A stretch of 64,000 nt of DNA, from assembly GCA_016786665.1 (NCBI GenBank), contig JAEUVZ010000059.1:16129-80128 (forward strand), read 5' to 3'. The stretch is from Flavipsychrobacter sp. Its GTDB lineage: Bacteria > Bacteroidota > Bacteroidia > Chitinophagales > Chitinophagaceae. Shown in pieces: positions 63,963-64,000 of this stretch. A program made the translations under genes and the position numbers. A model generated the notes under the pieces. That model was not told the DNA's origin and searched no databases. It saw only the letters and a list, made by a program, of their open reading frames with translations. Numbering within the stretch: the stretch's first letter is position 1; every line of letters starts with the position of its first letter.

Positions 63963-64000
63963 ATGTCACAGATAACAGTAAATAACAGGGTCTATAACAT
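63963..64000 (+). CDS. Start of an unidentified gene (cut by the window edge)
   Basis: ATG at 63963 preceded by a purine-rich AGAGAGAGA stretch (a plausible ribosome-binding site); it reads MSQITVNNRVYN and then runs off the edge. Too short to identify. Confidence 0.5.
   Translation, partial: MSQITVNNRVYN

Overview
The window is a piece of a Bacteroidota chromosome, most likely from the Chitinophagales/Chitinophagaceae. Evidence for this: seven secreted proteins end in type IX secretion (T9SS type A) sorting domains; several genes are preceded by the Bacteroidota -7 promoter element TAnnTTTG; Shine-Dalgarno sites are weak; the ATP synthase genes are split; and there is a panD / flippase-like / hldE-C operon. 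No tRNA, rRNA, IS element, phage gene or CRISPR array was found. The DNA is a densely packed, mostly ordinary chromosome with several accessory islands.

Layout. 1-2.4 kb: a Lys/Ala/Pro-rich histone-H1-like gene cut by the window edge, rpmA and rplU, and a polytopic membrane protein. 2.4-10.3 kb: a GH3-family acyl-adenylating enzyme, a T9SS propeller protein, and a LytTR regulator / secreted protein / LytS-like sensor trio. 10.4-15.3 kb: two lipoproteins, a divergent SAM hydroxide adenosyltransferase-family gene with an ABM-domain partner, idi and an SRPBCC protein. 15.4-23.1 kb: a polysaccharide assembly module made of a Wza-like lipoprotein, a CpsB/YwqE-type PHP phosphatase, a Wzc-type tyrosine kinase, a Wzy-like polymerase, a Wzx-like flippase and a core-2/I-branching glycosyltransferase. 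23.2-28.1 kb: a VWA protein, pyrH, a membrane protein and gcvT. 28.2-39.5 kb: large T9SS surface proteins, with pckA and two small secreted proteins between them.

39.5-45.4 kb: a GT87-like membrane protein and the ATP synthase genes atpB-E-F-H-A, ending at a strong hairpin without atpG. 45.4-50.3 kb: the ppk-ppx polyphosphate pair and the panD operon. 50.3-53 kb: a T9SS serine hydrolase and rpsF-rpsR-rplI. 53.1-56.5 kb: an alpha/beta hydrolase, a Crp/Fnr-type regulator, and a BlaI repressor with an unusual BlaR1-type M56 protein. 56.6-59.5 kb: a FkbM methyltransferase and two tandem T9SS paralogues. 59.5-64 kb: a peroxiredoxin, groES-groEL, a DUF389 membrane protein and the first codons of a gene running off the right edge.

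The most interesting locus is blaI plus the M56 gene at 54.6-56.5 kb. The M56 protein has an intact zinc-protease motif but carries an N-acetylmuramoyl-L-alanine amidase domain, with all metal and catalytic residues present, where BlaR1 has its penicillin-binding sensor. The blaI promoter lies between and under two matching inverted repeats that look like BlaI operators. Together they suggest a self-regulated cell-wall sensing switch that binds or cuts peptidoglycan fragments rather than beta-lactams.
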